DNA of 64,000 bases from positions 43,648 through 107,647 of the forward strand of contig JAJQCF010000013.1 in NCBI GenBank assembly GCA_021202845.1, written 5' to 3'. Position 1 is the stretch's first letter; the number at the start of each line of letters is the position of its first letter. A program made the position numbers and the translations under genes. Source of the stretch: Oscillospiraceae bacterium. Its GTDB lineage: Bacteria; Bacillota; Clostridia; Oscillospirales; Oscillospiraceae. Shown piece by piece: positions 8,319-18,217 of the stretch. The notes under the pieces are model-generated. The model had not been told where the DNA came from. It made no database searches and was given only the letters and a program-made list of their open reading frames with translations.

Positions 8319-9325
8319 CGCTCGTCAGCCAGCTTTTTTGCCAAGCGGCGGTATTTTTCCGCGAGCGCGGGCGATGTTGCATCAATGAAAACCGCTTCGC
8401 TGGCGCTGTCGGGGCAGATGTGAACCTGCTCCGCGCCGCTTTGCAGACGTATGCCGTCGGAAAAGTCCGCGCCCGCCTCCGCCAAGTGCTGCGAGAGCGC
8501 GCCCATGACGGCGGCTCGGCTGCGGCAGCGCAGCGAGACTACGTTGCTGCCGAACACGGGCTTGGCGCTGTCCGCTGCCGCGGCGGCCTCCGTCTCTATC
8601 GGCGGCAGGACGCGCAGACGCCCGTCCAGCGCGTCAAGATTGCAGCGGTGGTAGGCGCGCGGGGTGCCGATGTCGCACCAGTAGCCCTGCATGGGCAGCC
8701 CGCGCAGCTCCATGCCGCGCTCCATGAGCAGCGGGAACAAGTCCTTGGAGAAGTCAAACGGCCTGTCCGCCGGCACAGCTTCCATTGCGGCGGGCGAGAC
8801 GCAGTAAATGCCGGTGTTGACAAAGTTTGTGACAACGTGCCGCCAGTCCGGCTTTTCAAAAAAGCTGACGACCCTGCCCAAGCGGTCGGTGACGACAGTG
8901 CCGAAGCTAAGCGGCGAATCCTGCGGGTAGAGCGCCATTGTCACGGCGGGGCGGTGGCGGCGGTGCGCCTCCATCAGCGCCTTGAGGTTGAAGTCGCAGG
9001 CGCAGTCGCCGGAGATGACAAGAAAGTCGCGCCCCTGCCAGAAATCCTCGCAGGCCTTTACGCCGCCCGCGGTGCCGAGCGGGGTCTGCTCGATATGATA
9101 GCTTATTTTTACGCCAAGGCTCTCGCCGGAGCCGAAGCAGTCCTGTATAACTTTGGGGCGGTAGCGCAGCGTTATGCACGCCTCGCGCACACCGTTTGCG
9201 CCCAGCAGCGCCAATATGCGCTCCAATATCGGCCTGCCCGCCAGCAGCGCCATCGGCTTGGGCGTGTCGCCCGTCACGGAGCGCAGGCGCGTGCCCTCGC
9301 CGCCCGCCATAATTACAGCTTGCAT
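8315..9325 (-). CDS. Sugar-phosphate nucleotidyltransferase with remnant phosphohexomutase domain IV
   Basis: N-terminal ~235 residues are an NDP-sugar pyrophosphorylase: GGEGTRLRSVTGDTPKPM carries the nucleotide-binding loop, then LVISGDCACDF, then the product-site motif CDIGTPRAY. After an Ala-rich linker the last ~90 residues resemble the final domain of phosphomanno/glucomutases (DGIRL, then CPDSASEAVFI where mutases have RPSGTEP). Related Clostridia proteins of 750-800 aa carry a complete C-terminal mutase; this 336-aa form seems to have lost the middle mutase domains and keeps a degenerate end. It probably makes an NDP-hexose for cell-wall or surface glycans. It converges with and overlaps the EamA gene by 4 nt. 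Confidence 0.85.
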   Translation of the reverse strand: MQAVIMAGGEGTRLRSVTGDTPKPMALLAGRPILERILALLGANGVREACITLRYRPKVIQDCFGSGESLGVKISYHIEQTPLGTAGGVKACEDFWQGRDFLVISGDCACDFNLKALMEAHRRHRPAVTMALYPQDSPLSFGTVVTDRLGRVVSFFEKPDWRHVVTNFVNTGIYCVSPAAMEAVPADRPFDFSKDLFPLLMERGMELRGLPMQGYWCDIGTPRAYHRCNLDALDGRLRVLPPIETEAAAAADSAKPVFGSNVVSLRCRSRAAVMGALSQHLAEAGADFSDGIRLQSGAEQVHICPDSASEAVFIDATSPALAEKYRRLAKKLADER

Positions 9326-9387
9326 CTTTTTTCACCTCGAAATATTAAGGTGCTGTTAGTTTTCCGCTGACACGATAAAATAATGCT

Positions 9388-9415
9388 TTTACTTTTTTGT
9401 GATATGTGGTAGAAT
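9388..9415 (+). promoter_or_regulatory. Putative promoter of gdpP operon
   Basis: TTTACT (9388-9393), 16-nt spacer, TAGAAT (9410-9415), with TGTGG just before the -10. It sits in the gap after the divergent nucleotidyltransferase start and before gdpP. Confidence 0.45.
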
Positions 9416-9472
9416 GTCCTAATAACGGTAAAGACGCTGCCGAAAGCGGCTTTTTGGGGGTGAGGGGAGACA

Positions 9473-11467
9473 GTGAACAAAAAAATTCAGAACATGAGCG
9501 GCCCGGGAACGAGGATTTTTCTGCTCATTCTGCTGGTGTTTGCCTGCGTAACCTTGTTTTTCAATCAGTACATTGCCATTGCCGAGCTGGCAGTGGTGGT
9601 GCTGCTGCTCGTCTGGGCGTTCCTCACGGGGCGCAAGCAGCGGCGGGAGCTTGTTAAGTACATCGAGGAGGTTACGTACAACGCGGAGTCGGCGAAGAAC
9701 AACACCCTGATGAACTTCCCCCTGCCCATAGCCACGTTCAAGTTAGAGGACTACCGCATTGTCTGGGCGAACCAGATATTTTTCTCCATGTTCGGCGCGT
9801 CGCGCCCCTCGCTGGACAGCTATATGACGGCGCTTGTGCCGAACTTTTCCGCGCGCTGGCTCATGGAGGGCAAGAACCAATGCCCCGAGCTTATCACCGT
9901 GGGCGACAGGAAGTACCAGCTCCACGGCAACATAATCCGCGGCAAGAACGACGAGCAGACGCAGTCGGGGTTCATGGGCATCACCTACTGGGTGGACGTC
10001 ACCGACTTCGACAGCGTGAAGCAGGAGTACGAAAACAGCCGCCCCATTGCGATGATTCTGCTCGTGGACAACTACGACGAGCTGATGAAAAACCTCTCCG
10101 ACCGCGACCGCGTGGCTATGCGCGGCAAGTTGGACGACATGATTAGCGACTGGTGCTCCGGCACGGGCGGGCTTATGCGCCGCTACGACCGCGACCGCTA
10201 TATGTTCATTTTCGAGAGCCGCTATCTCTCCGCTATGACGGAGAAAAAGTTCAATATACTGGACAAAATACACCAAATTGTCAACCAACAGGGCATACAC
10301 GCCACGCTGAGCATCGGTGTAGGGCGCGACGGCGCGTCGTTTGAAGAGGACTTTTCCTTCGCCAACCTCTCCATTGAAATGGCGCTCAGCCGCGGCGGCG
10401 ACCAAGCCGTAATCAAGAACCGCTTCAACTTTGAGTTCTACGGCGGGCGCGGCACGGAGATTGAAACACGCACCAAGGTCAAAGCCCGCGTCACTGCCAA
10501 CGCCTTAGCGGGGCTGATTAAAGACTCCGGACAGGTGTTCGTCATGGGTCACAAGGTCAGCGACTTGGACTGCGTGGGCGCGGCGGCGGGAATGTGCTGC
10601 ATAGTGCGCAAATTAGAGCGCCCCGTCAAGGTCGTCGTTGACCGCAAAACTACCGCCGCGGGCGCGCTCATTGAGCTGCTGCTGCGCGAGCCGGAGTACA
10701 AGGATACGTTCATCACGCCCGAGGAGGCCATTGTCCGCGCCGACAGCCACACGCTGCTTGTGGTCGTGGACACGAACCGCCCCGAGCAGGTGGAGAGCCA
10801 GACGCTGCTGGAGGCCTGCAACAAGGTGGCTGTCATAGACCACCACCGCCGCGCGGCCAGCTATATACAAAACCCCACGGTGTCGTTCCACGAGCCCTAC
10901 GCCTCCTCCGCCTGCGAGCTGATGACGGAGCTGATGCAGGAGACCGTCGAGCAGACGGACATAACGCGCACCGAGGCCGAGGCCGTGATGAGCGGCATTG
11001 TGCTGGACACGAAAAACTTCACAATTCGCACTGGCGAGCGCACGTTTGACGCCGCCGCGTTCCTGCGCAGAGCGGGCGCGGACACCACGGAGGTCAAAAA
11101 GCTGCTGCAAAACGACATGGCGCACAACGTGGCCCGCTTCAAAATTTTGCAGGGCGCAAAGCTCTACCGTGACAGCATTGCCATTTCCGTGCCGCAGGAG
11201 CCGCAGGACAGAATTGTGGCGGCGCAGGCGGCGGACGAGCTGCTGAACATTTCCGGCGTCAGCGCCTCCATTGTCGCCTATCCCACGGCGGAAGGCGGCG
11301 CGGTGGTCTCGGCGCGCAGCATAGGCGACGTGAACGTGCAGCTGCTGCTGGAAAAGCTGGGCGGAGGCGGCAACAAGTCCGCCGCGGGCGCGCAGGTGAG
11401 CAATATGCCCATACGCGATGTTGTGAATACTATATGCAAATCCATTGACGAATATTTTGAAACCTGA
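9473..11467 (+). CDS. gdpP: Cyclic-di-AMP phosphodiesterase GdpP
   Basis: Membrane protein of 664 aa (B. subtilis GdpP about 659) that hydrolyses c-di-AMP, tuning wall and osmotic homeostasis. Layout: two N-terminal helices (about 15-60), a PAS-like segment (about 80-170), a degenerate GGDEF domain (about 180-310, with [10 protein letters not shown]), then DHH/DHHA1. Metal-binding motifs are [22 protein letters not shown] and VIDHHRRA; the C-terminal DHHA1 motif is [12 protein letters not shown]. The start is GTG 9473 after a G-rich ribosome site. rplI and dnaB follow closely, the usual Firmicutes order gdpP-rplI-dnaB. Confidence 0.96.
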   Translation: MNKKIQNMSGPGTRIFLLILLVFACVTLFFNQYIAIAELAVVVLLLVWAFLTGRKQRRELVKYIEEVTYNAESAKNNTLMNFPLPIATFKLEDYRIVWANQIFFSMFGASRPSLDSYMTALVPNFSARWLMEGKNQCPELITVGDRKYQLHGNIIRGKNDEQTQSGFMGITYWVDVTDFDSVKQEYENSRPIAMILLVDNYDELMKNLSDRDRVAMRGKLDDMISDWCSGTGGLMRRYDRDRYMFIFESRYLSAMTEKKFNILDKIHQIVNQQGIHATLSIGVGRDGASFEEDFSFANLSIEMALSRGGDQAVIKNRFNFEFYGGRGTEIETRTKVKARVTANALAGLIKDSGQVFVMGHKVSDLDCVGAAAGMCCIVRKLERPVKVVVDRKTTAAGALIELLLREPEYKDTFITPEEAIVRADSHTLLVVVDTNRPEQVESQTLLEACNKVAVIDHHRRAASYIQNPTVSFHEPYASSACELMTELMQETVEQTDITRTEAEAVMSGIVLDTKNFTIRTGERTFDAAAFLRRAGADTTEVKKLLQNDMAHNVARFKILQGAKLYRDSIAISVPQEPQDRIVAAQAADELLNISGVSASIVAYPTAEGGAVVSARSIGDVNVQLLLEKLGGGGNKSAAGAQVSNMPIRDVVNTICKSIDEYFET

Positions 11468-11490
11468 CAAAGCGAGATTGGAGAAAAATT

Positions 11491-11940
11491 ATGAAGGTTA
11501 TACTTTTGGCGGACGTTAAGGGACAGGGAAAAAAGGGCGAGCTGAAGGAAGTCTCCGACGGCTACGCGCGCAACTACCTCCTGCCGCGCAAGCTGGCTAT
11601 TGAGGCCAACAAAGACAACATGAACACCCTGCGCCAGCAGGAAAAGGCGCGCGCCGCGCAGTACGCCGCGGAAAAGGCCAAGGCCGAGGAAAACGCCAAG
11701 AAATTGGAGAGCATAGTTGTGCGCATTACCGCGCGCGGCGGCGAGGGCGGCAGGCTGTTCGGCTCCGTCACCAACAAGGAAATCAGCGAAACGCTGGCCG
11801 CGGAGTACGGCATAGAGCTGGAAAAGCAGAAGATTGTCCTGCCGGAGCCGATAAAGAGCTTCGGCGCCTGCGACGTGAAGGCGCGCTTCGGCTACGAGGT
11901 TACGGGAACAATTCACGTAATGGTGACGGAGCAGAAGTAA
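11491..11940 (+). CDS. rplI: 50S ribosomal protein bL9
   Basis: 149 aa, the family length, beginning [20 protein letters not shown], with the strongly conserved [13 protein letters not shown] segment of the 23S-rRNA-binding N-terminal domain. The long connecting helix (about 40-75, Ala/Lys/Glu-rich) and the C-terminal domain with [13 protein letters not shown] follow. It lies 23 bp after gdpP and 30 bp before dnaB in one housekeeping operon. Confidence 0.98.
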   Translation: MKVILLADVKGQGKKGELKEVSDGYARNYLLPRKLAIEANKDNMNTLRQQEKARAAQYAAEKAKAEENAKKLESIVVRITARGGEGGRLFGSVTNKEISETLAAEYGIELEKQKIVLPEPIKSFGACDVKARFGYEVTGTIHVMVTEQK

Positions 11941-11970
11941 GCCCCGCGCCTTAAAAAGAGGAGCAAACCG

Positions 11971-13323
11971 ATGGACGAATTGCTTGGCGCGCGCGTGCCC
12001 CAAGACCCGCAGGCGGAGCAGGCGGTGATAGGAGCCATGCTGTTTGACGCGCAGTGCATACCCGACGTACTGCGCACAGCAAGGCCGGAGCATTTTTATA
12101 TTCAGCAAAACAGGGACATATTTGAAACGATTTCCGCCATGTTCAGCTTCGGACAGCGCATCGACGTTGTCACGGTCATGGAGGAAATGCGCAAGCGCGG
12201 CGTTTTCCGCGAGGGCGTGACGCAAAGCTACGCTTTAGAGTGTATGCGGCTGACGCCGACGGCGGCGAACGTATTAAACTATGTCAAAATACTGCGCGAC
12301 AAGGCTCTAATGCGCGACCTCGGCACTGCCGCAAGGCAGATTCAGGACATGGTGAACGAGGGCGTGGGCGAGGCGGACGCCATGCTGGAGACCGCCGAGC
12401 GCTATATCTACGGCCTGCGCAACGGCCGCACCATCGGCGGGCTGCGCCCCATATCCGAGACAGTGCAGGAGGTCTACGCCCAGCTGGACGAGATGTCCGC
12501 CGGCGGCGAGCAGAACCATCTGCCCGGGCTTTCCACCGGTCTGCACGACCTCGACAAATGTACTATGGGTCTGGGCAAGGGAGAGCTGGTGCTCATTGCC
12601 TCCCGACCCGGCATGGGAAAAACCTCAATGGCGCTGAACATTGCCATGCACGCGGCCAAGACGACAAAGGCCTCCGTGGCGGTGTTCTCGCTGGAAATGA
12701 GCCGCGAGGAGCTGGCGCTGCGCCTGCTCTCCGGCGAGGCGAGAATAGATTCGCAAAAGCTCAAGCGCGGCAGCGTGAACGACACGGAGTGGCGCGTTTT
12801 GGCGGCGGCGGCGCGCACCGTCAGCGAGACAAAGCTGATGATTGACGACAACCCCCTGCTCACCGTGGCGGACATGAACGCCCAGTGCAGACGCATACCC
12901 GACCTCGCGCTTGTGGTGGTTGACTATTTGCAGCTGATGCAGGCCGCGGACGGCAACTCGGGCCGGCACGGCGAGAACCGCCAGCAGATAGTTTCCGATA
13001 TATCAAGAATGTTCAAGATAATGGCAAAGGACCTCTCGGTGCCCGTGCTGTGCCTGAGCCAGCTCAGCCGTGCGAACGAGGCGCGCACCGATAAGCGCCC
13101 CGTGCTGTCGGATTTGCGCGAATCGGGCGCAATCGAGCAGGACGCGGACATAGTAATCGGCCTCTACCGCGACGGCTACTATAACCGCGAGTCCGAAAAC
13201 CCCTACGAGGCCGAGGCCATAGTGCTGAAAAACCGCAAGGGCGAAACGGGCACGGTTCCGCTGCAGTGGCTGCCGGAGTACACAACCTATGTCTCTGCCG
13301 AGTGGAAGCACGGGGAGGACTAA
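11971..13323 (+). CDS. dnaB: Replicative DNA helicase DnaB
   Basis: Hexameric 5'-3' helicase of the replication fork (DnaC in Bacillus naming), 450 aa. The N-terminal domain begins with the typical PQDPQAEQAVIGAML. The RecA-like domain has Walker A SRPGMGKTS near residue 211, the H1a-type SLEMSREELALRLL segment, Walker B LVVVDYLQLM, and the conserved LSQLSRANEAR and LRESGAIEQDAD motifs. No intein or insertion is seen. It directly abuts tilS. Confidence 0.98.
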   Translation: MDELLGARVPQDPQAEQAVIGAMLFDAQCIPDVLRTARPEHFYIQQNRDIFETISAMFSFGQRIDVVTVMEEMRKRGVFREGVTQSYALECMRLTPTAANVLNYVKILRDKALMRDLGTAARQIQDMVNEGVGEADAMLETAERYIYGLRNGRTIGGLRPISETVQEVYAQLDEMSAGGEQNHLPGLSTGLHDLDKCTMGLGKGELVLIASRPGMGKTSMALNIAMHAAKTTKASVAVFSLEMSREELALRLLSGEARIDSQKLKRGSVNDTEWRVLAAAARTVSETKLMIDDNPLLTVADMNAQCRRIPDLALVVVDYLQLMQAADGNSGRHGENRQQIVSDISRMFKIMAKDLSVPVLCLSQLSRANEARTDKRPVLSDLRESGAIEQDADIVIGLYRDGYYNRESENPYEAEAIVLKNRKGETGTVPLQWLPEYTTYVSAEWKHGED

Positions 13324-14673
13324 GTGGAAAGACTGTCCGCCGCCGAAAGGCTCTGCGAAAAATACAATATGCTGCCGCCGAATGTCACCGTGCTCTGTGC
13401 GGTCAGCGGCGGGGCGGACTCCGTGTGTTTGCTGCACTGGCTGCTCTCGCGCGGCGTCACCGTCGCGGCGGGGCACTACAACCACCGCCTGCGCGGGGAG
13501 GAGTCCGAGCGCGACAGGCGGTTCGTCGAGCGGCTCTGCGGCGAGCTGAACGTGCCGTTTTACTGCGGCGAGGGCGACGTGGCGGCCTACGCGCGCACGA
13601 GCGGCCTCGGCACGGAGGAGGCGGCGCGGGAGCTGCGGTACGAGTTCCTTGAAGCGACCGCCGAGAGCATAGGCGCGGAGAGGATTGCCACGGCGCACAA
13701 CGCCGGCGACAACGCGGAGACGGTGCTGCTGAACCTCAGCCGCGGCGCGGGACTGAACGGGGCCTGCGGCATACCGCCGGTGCGCGGCAGAATAATCCGT
13801 CCGCTTCTGGGCGTCACAAGGGCGCAGATTGAGCGCTATTTGGCCGAAAACGGCCTTGAACACGTTGAGGACTCGACAAACGCCGCCGACGATTATGCCC
13901 GCAACCGCCTGCGCCACCGCGCGCTGCCGGCGCTGGAGAGCGTGAACGAGCGCGCGGAAGAGAACATCTTCCTCTCCTGCGAGAGACTGCGCCGCGACGC
14001 GGAGTGCTTGGACGCAATGGCGGAGCGCTTTGTGCGCGAAAAGGGGAGCGGCGGCTCCCTTCCGGCGGCGGAGGTTGCGGCTCTGCCGCGCGCCGTGGCC
14101 GCGAGGGCGGTCAAGCTGATGTGCCCCAAGGCCGAGAGCGTACACATCGACGCGCTGCTGGCGCTGTGCGAAGGCTCTCGCTCCGGCGCGGCGGCCGATG
14201 TGCCGGATATGCGCGTAAGGCGCGAGGGAGACAGGCTCGTGTTCCGCGCGCGGGAGTACAAAGCCCCCGAGCGCTGCTATATAGAGGCGGGCAAAACGAC
14301 GATTTTGTCCACGGGAGCCGAAATAAAATGTGAATTTTTAAATTCCTGCGCGGAAGTTTACAAATCATTCAACACTTTTTTCGTAAAAAATGAGAATATC
14401 TGTGGTAGAATATTTGTCGCGCCGTGCCAAGGCGGGGAAAAAGTCCACCTGAGCGGGCGCGGCTGCACAAAAACAATGAAGAAGCTCAGGGCGGAGGCGG
14501 GCTTGACGCCGCGCCGGAGAGCGGAGTACCCGGTTTTATACGACGAGCGCGGTATAATTGCGGCTTACGGCTTTGGCACAGCGGAGCGCTGCGCCGCCAA
14601 GAGCGGAGACCGCGGCGTTGTAAAAATAGATATAATTATGCCGGAGGGAGAAAATCATGTCACACAAGAGTGA
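13324..14673 (+). CDS. tilS: tRNA(Ile)-lysidine synthetase TilS
   Basis: Modifies C34 of tRNA-Ile(CAU) with lysine so that it reads AUA codons; ATP-dependent N-type PP-loop enzyme. The PP-loop SGGADS is at residues 28-33, followed by HYNHRLRGEES and the conserved THNAGDNAETVLLNL-type stretch. The C-terminal substrate-binding domain ends the 449-aa protein. It starts at GTG 13324, right after dnaB and behind GGAGGAC, and overlaps hpt by 17 nt. An AT-rich patch around 14325-14415 breaks the otherwise GC-rich gene in the linker before the last domain and may hold a promoter for hpt-ftsH. Confidence 0.95.
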   Translation: MERLSAAERLCEKYNMLPPNVTVLCAVSGGADSVCLLHWLLSRGVTVAAGHYNHRLRGEESERDRRFVERLCGELNVPFYCGEGDVAAYARTSGLGTEEAARELRYEFLEATAESIGAERIATAHNAGDNAETVLLNLSRGAGLNGACGIPPVRGRIIRPLLGVTRAQIERYLAENGLEHVEDSTNAADDYARNRLRHRALPALESVNERAEENIFLSCERLRRDAECLDAMAERFVREKGSGGSLPAAEVAALPRAVAARAVKLMCPKAESVHIDALLALCEGSRSGAAADVPDMRVRREGDRLVFRAREYKAPERCYIEAGKTTILSTGAEIKCEFLNSCAEVYKSFNTFFVKNENICGRIFVAPCQGGEKVHLSGRGCTKTMKKLRAEAGLTPRRRAEYPVLYDERGIIAAYGFGTAERCAAKSGDRGVVKIDIIMPEGENHVTQE

Positions 14674-15217
14674 AGATATGAGCGGCGACATTCTTAAGGT
14701 TTTGCTCACGGAGCAGCAGCTGAAGGACAAGGTGAACGAAATGGGCGCGGCCATAGCGCGCGACTACGCGGGGCGGCGGCCAATGTTCCTCGGAGTGCTC
14801 AAGGGCTGTTTCGTTTTCATGGCGGACTTGGTGCGGGCGGCGGATATACGCTGCGACCTCGACTTCATGTGCGTTTCGTCCTACGGCGCGGGGACGACGT
14901 CGAGCGGAGTTGTCAAGATAAATCTTGACCTCAGGGGAGATATTGACGGACGGGATATAATAGTGGTTGAGGACATTTTGGACAGCGGCCGCACTCTCAG
15001 CTATCTTCGCTCCTATTTGCAGGGCAAGGGCGCGGCGTCCATTGCCATTGCCACCCTGCTGGATAAGCCCGACCGCCGCGTTGCGGACGTGAAGGCTGAC
15101 TACTTCGGCTTTGTCGTGCCGGACGAGTTTGTTGTGGGCTACGGCCTCGACTATGCGGAGGAATACCGCAACCTGCCGTATATCGGCGTTCTGAAGCCGG
15201 AGGTTTACACCTCCTGA
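14657..15217 (+). CDS. hpt: Hypoxanthine phosphoribosyltransferase
   Basis: Purine-salvage enzyme converting hypoxanthine or guanine with PRPP to IMP or GMP, 186 aa. The PRPP-binding motif is VVEDILDSGRTL (about 104-115), the flexible-loop Ser-Tyr is in VSSYGAGTTS, and the C-terminal base-binding segment has KADYFGFVVPDEFVVGYGLD. Good ribosome site (GGAGGGAG) inside the tilS 3' end. The gene order tilS-hpt-ftsH is classic in Firmicutes. Confidence 0.97.
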   Translation: MSHKSEDMSGDILKVLLTEQQLKDKVNEMGAAIARDYAGRRPMFLGVLKGCFVFMADLVRAADIRCDLDFMCVSSYGAGTTSSGVVKINLDLRGDIDGRDIIVVEDILDSGRTLSYLRSYLQGKGAASIAIATLLDKPDRRVADVKADYFGFVVPDEFVVGYGLDYAEEYRNLPYIGVLKPEVYTS

Positions 15218-15264
15218 ATATATAGCTAACCGGCTCTTTCGGCCTCAAAGGAAGTGACTGCAAC

Positions 15265-17286
15265 TTGAATAAGAATAACAAATCAGGAAAAAACAGGGCG
15301 CGGGACATAGGGTTTTACGCACTCATACTTGTCATTCTGCTTGCCACAATATTCAGCATGACAAACACATCCAGCGCAACAGAGGAATACAGCTACGCGG
15401 ACGTGGTCGATTTGTTCCAGCAGGAGCAGGTCGAGTCGTTCTACACCGAGGGCAGCACCATTGTGCTCACGCTCAAGGACGGAACGACCGTCATGTGCGA
15501 AATTTACAGCATATCTATATTTATCAATGACCTCAATGACCTCGTCATGGAGCAGAAGGCCGCAGGTACAATCTCCGACTACGACTACGACCCCGAGTGG
15601 ACTGCCCCGTGGTGGGCATCGTTCCTGCCATACCTCATAATTATGGTGATTATGATTGTCGTCTGGGTCGTCATCTTCAACCGCACTCAGGGCGGCGGCG
15701 CGGGCGGCGTGGCGCGTTTCAGCAAGGCGCGCACAAAGCTGGGCAGCGACGAGAAGAACAAAAAGACGTTTGCCGACGTTGCGGGCGCCGACGAGGAGAA
15801 GGAGGAGCTTCAGGAGATTGTGGACTTCCTGAAGGAGCCGAAGAAGTACACCGAGGTCGGCGCAAGAGTGCCCAAGGGCGTGCTGCTTATAGGCCCTCCG
15901 GGCACCGGCAAGACGCTGCTGGCCAAGGCCGTAGCGGGCGAGGCGGGCGTGCAGTTCCTCTCCATATCCGGCTCGGACTTTGTGGAGCTGTATGTCGGCG
16001 TCGGCGCGGGACGTGTGCGCGACCTCTTTGAGCAGGCGAAAAAGGCGGCTCCCGCCATTATATTCATAGACGAAATCGACGCGGTTGGCCGCCAGCGCGG
16101 CTCCGGCCTCGGCGGAGGCCACGACGAGCGTGAGCAGACGCTAAACCAGTTGCTTGTGGAGATGGACGGCTTCGGCAACAACGACGGCGTAATCGTCATT
16201 GCCGCCACGAACCGCGCGGACATTCTCGATAACGCACTGCTGCGCCCGGGTCGCTTTGACCGTCAGGTTTACGTCGGTCTGCCCGATATACGCGGCAGAG
16301 AGGCCATTTTGAAAATTCACGCCCGCGGCAAGCCCTTGGGCGACGACGTTGACCTCAACTCCATAGCCAAGGGCACCCCGGGCTTCTCCGGCGCCGACCT
16401 TGAAAACCTTATGAATGAATCCGCGCTGCTGGCTGTGCGCCGCGGCCGACGCTTTATCACAATGGAGGACGTGGAGGAGGCCATACTCAAGGTCAGCATG
16501 GGCCCCGAAAAGAAGAGCAAAAAGATGTCCGACAAGGCTCGCCGCCTTACCGCCTACCACGAGTCCGGCCACGCCATTGCGGGCAAGTACCTTCAGCACA
16601 CCGACCCCGTACACTATATAACAATAATCCCGCGCGGTCAGGCTGGCGGCTTCACCATGTTCCGCCCGCAGGAGGACTTGGAAAACTTCAAGTCCCGCAG
16701 CGAGATGTTTGAAAGCATCGTCATGGCGCTGGGCGGCCGTGTGGCGGAGGATATGTTCCTTGACGACATCTCCACCGGCGCGAGCGGCGACATTCAGCAG
16801 GCCACGCACACGGCGCGCGCAATGGTGACGCAGTACGGCATGAGCGAAAAGCTCGGCCCCATATCCTACGACAGCTCCAATCAGGAGGTCTTCATAGGCC
16901 GCTATCTCGGTCAGAACAAGACGTACTCCGAGGAGGTCGCCGCCGTCATCGACGCCGAGGTCAAGCGCATATTCGCCGAGGCCGAAGCGCTCTGCCGCAA
17001 GATTTTAGACGAGCACCGCGAGCAGCTTATAGCCGTAGCCGAGTATCTTCTGGAAAACGAGAGCATGGAGGGCGAGGACTTCAACTACTTCTGCGACCAC
17101 GGCACCATGCCCACGAGCAAGAAGCGCGAGAGCGCCATTCCCGACTCCACCATAGAACGCCCCGCCCGCCGCATAGCCCGCTTCGACGACGACACCGCCC
17201 AGCTCCCGGAGCCGAACGCAGACGAAGCCGCGCCGAGCGAGGAACCCAAGGACGGCAGCCCAGAAAATCCGCCGGAGGAAAAATAA
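15265..17286 (+). CDS. ftsH: ATP-dependent zinc metalloprotease FtsH
   Basis: Membrane-anchored AAA+ protease, 673 aa, that degrades misfolded and regulatory membrane proteins. Two transmembrane segments lie near residues 12-30 and 115-138 and flank the extracellular domain. The AAA module has Walker A GPPGTGKT near residue 210, Walker [12 protein letters not shown] and the second region of homology with LRPGRFDR. The zinc-protease motif is HESGH near residue 432. The C-terminal ~60 residues form an acidic, Pro/Glu-rich tail. The start is TTG 15265 with GGAAGTGA upstream; a downstream start would cut into the first membrane helix. Confidence 0.97.
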   Translation: MNKNNKSGKNRARDIGFYALILVILLATIFSMTNTSSATEEYSYADVVDLFQQEQVESFYTEGSTIVLTLKDGTTVMCEIYSISIFINDLNDLVMEQKAAGTISDYDYDPEWTAPWWASFLPYLIIMVIMIVVWVVIFNRTQGGGAGGVARFSKARTKLGSDEKNKKTFADVAGADEEKEELQEIVDFLKEPKKYTEVGARVPKGVLLIGPPGTGKTLLAKAVAGEAGVQFLSISGSDFVELYVGVGAGRVRDLFEQAKKAAPAIIFIDEIDAVGRQRGSGLGGGHDEREQTLNQLLVEMDGFGNNDGVIVIAATNRADILDNALLRPGRFDRQVYVGLPDIRGREAILKIHARGKPLGDDVDLNSIAKGTPGFSGADLENLMNESALLAVRRGRRFITMEDVEEAILKVSMGPEKKSKKMSDKARRLTAYHESGHAIAGKYLQHTDPVHYITIIPRGQAGGFTMFRPQEDLENFKSRSEMFESIVMALGGRVAEDMFLDDISTGASGDIQQATHTARAMVTQYGMSEKLGPISYDSSNQEVFIGRYLGQNKTYSEEVAAVIDAEVKRIFAEAEALCRKILDEHREQLIAVAEYLLENESMEGEDFNYFCDHGTMPTSKKRESAIPDSTIERPARRIARFDDDTAQLPEPNADEAAPSEEPKDGSPENPPEEK

Positions 17287-17303
17287 ACGGAGGATGTGAG
17301 CGT

Positions 17304-17645
17304 ATGTGCCCGCGCAGCCAAGCCAATGAAATACTGCAAAGAGCCTATCATGCCTGCGTTCCGCTCTTCGGCGGCGCGCTGAGGGACGCTTACCTTTACG
17401 GCTCCTATGCCCGCGGAGACTTTACACCGACCTCCGATGTGGACATTCTGCTGACTGTAGCAGGCGACGCAGCGGATATTTCCGCCCGCCGCCGCGACGT
17501 GGCCGCGGTAGCAAGCGCGCTCAGCCTTGAATATAACGTAACGGTTTCGCTGACCGTCAAGCCTGCCGAACAGTTCGACCGCTTTTGCACAATTTTGCCG
17601 TTCTACTCCAACGTAATAACGGAGGGTGTGCGCTATGCAGGCTAA
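17304..17645 (+). CDS. MNT-type nucleotidyltransferase (antitoxin-like partner of HEPN)
   Basis: Minimal nucleotidyltransferase, 113 aa. The pol-beta fold signature GSYARGDFTPTSDVDI (about residues 33-48) contains the G-S motif and two metal-binding aspartates. Such proteins pair with HEPN-domain proteins; in characterised MNT/HEPN toxin-antitoxin systems the MNT protein inactivates the HEPN RNase by AMP transfer. The stop codon overlaps the expected HEPN start at 17635. It lies 18 bp after ftsH, an accessory insertion at the end of the housekeeping operon. Whether this pair is an active toxin-antitoxin system is inference. Confidence 0.85.
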   Translation: MCPRSQANEILQRAYHACVPLFGGALRDAYLYGSYARGDFTPTSDVDILLTVAGDAADISARRRDVAAVASALSLEYNVTVSLTVKPAEQFDRFCTILPFYSNVITEGVRYAG

Positions 17646-17657
17646 AGATAAGGCGCG

Positions 17658-18068
17658 TTGTCCGCTGTCAGACTGAATCATGCCGAGGAGTGCCTGCAAG
17701 CGGCCAAGAGCCTGATTGTCGGCGAAAGCTACAAAAGCGCTGCCAATCGTGCATATTACTGCGTATTCCATGCAATGCGCGCAGTGCTGGCGCTTGACGG
17801 CATTGACATGAAGCACCACAGCGGAATTATTTCCGAGTTTCGCAGACTGTATATAAAAACGGGGCTTCTTGACGTTAGTCTTTCCGAAACAATATCGCTG
17901 CTATCCGATATGCGTACCGACAGCGATTATGATGATTTTTTTGTAATATCAAAATCAGAGGCCGCAGAGGGCGTCAAAGACGCAGAGGCATTTTTAAGCG
18001 CAGTGCGCAGCTTCCTGATAAAAACAATCACAACTAAACATTGTACCCGTCAGCGTTGCCTTGAATGA
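17658..18068 (+). CDS. HEPN-domain protein, apparent 1-nt frameshift near its start
   Basis: HEPN (PF05168-like) helical protein paired with the MNT gene. The conserved core is AANRAYYCVFHAMRAVLAL near residues 29-47, then KHHSGIISEF. The well-placed ATG is at 17635 (GGAGGG at 17621-17626) and encodes MQAKDKAR, the expected family N-terminus, but that frame stops after 13 codons. The conserved protein continues one frame away from 17658 (LSAVRLNHAEE). Inserting one base near 17657 joins them cleanly. Either the gene is frameshifted, or a TTG at 17658 with no good ribosome site is used, or this is a sequence error. The product may be inactive. Confidence 0.7.
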   Translation: MSAVRLNHAEECLQAAKSLIVGESYKSAANRAYYCVFHAMRAVLALDGIDMKHHSGIISEFRRLYIKTGLLDVSLSETISLLSDMRTDSDYDDFFVISKSEAAEGVKDAEAFLSAVRSFLIKTITTKHCTRQRCLE

Positions 18069-18163
18069 TTTGCGAAATCACAAGAGGCAGCGCTTGCTTT
18101 TACGGATTTGTAGTATAAAATATTGATGCAGACAAAGTTTTTACGGATAATCAGCAAAAACTA

Positions 18164-18192
18164 TTGATTTTCGTAAAGTTTTTGGGTATACT
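18164..18192 (+). promoter_or_regulatory. Putative promoter of the DUF4143 ATPase
   Basis: TTGATT (18164-18169), 17-nt spacer, TATACT (18187-18192). The rest of the 18069-18217 gap is AT-rich and shows nothing else clear. Confidence 0.55.
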
Positions 18193-18217
18193 ACAGAAAG
18201 AGCAAGGAGGCGATATT

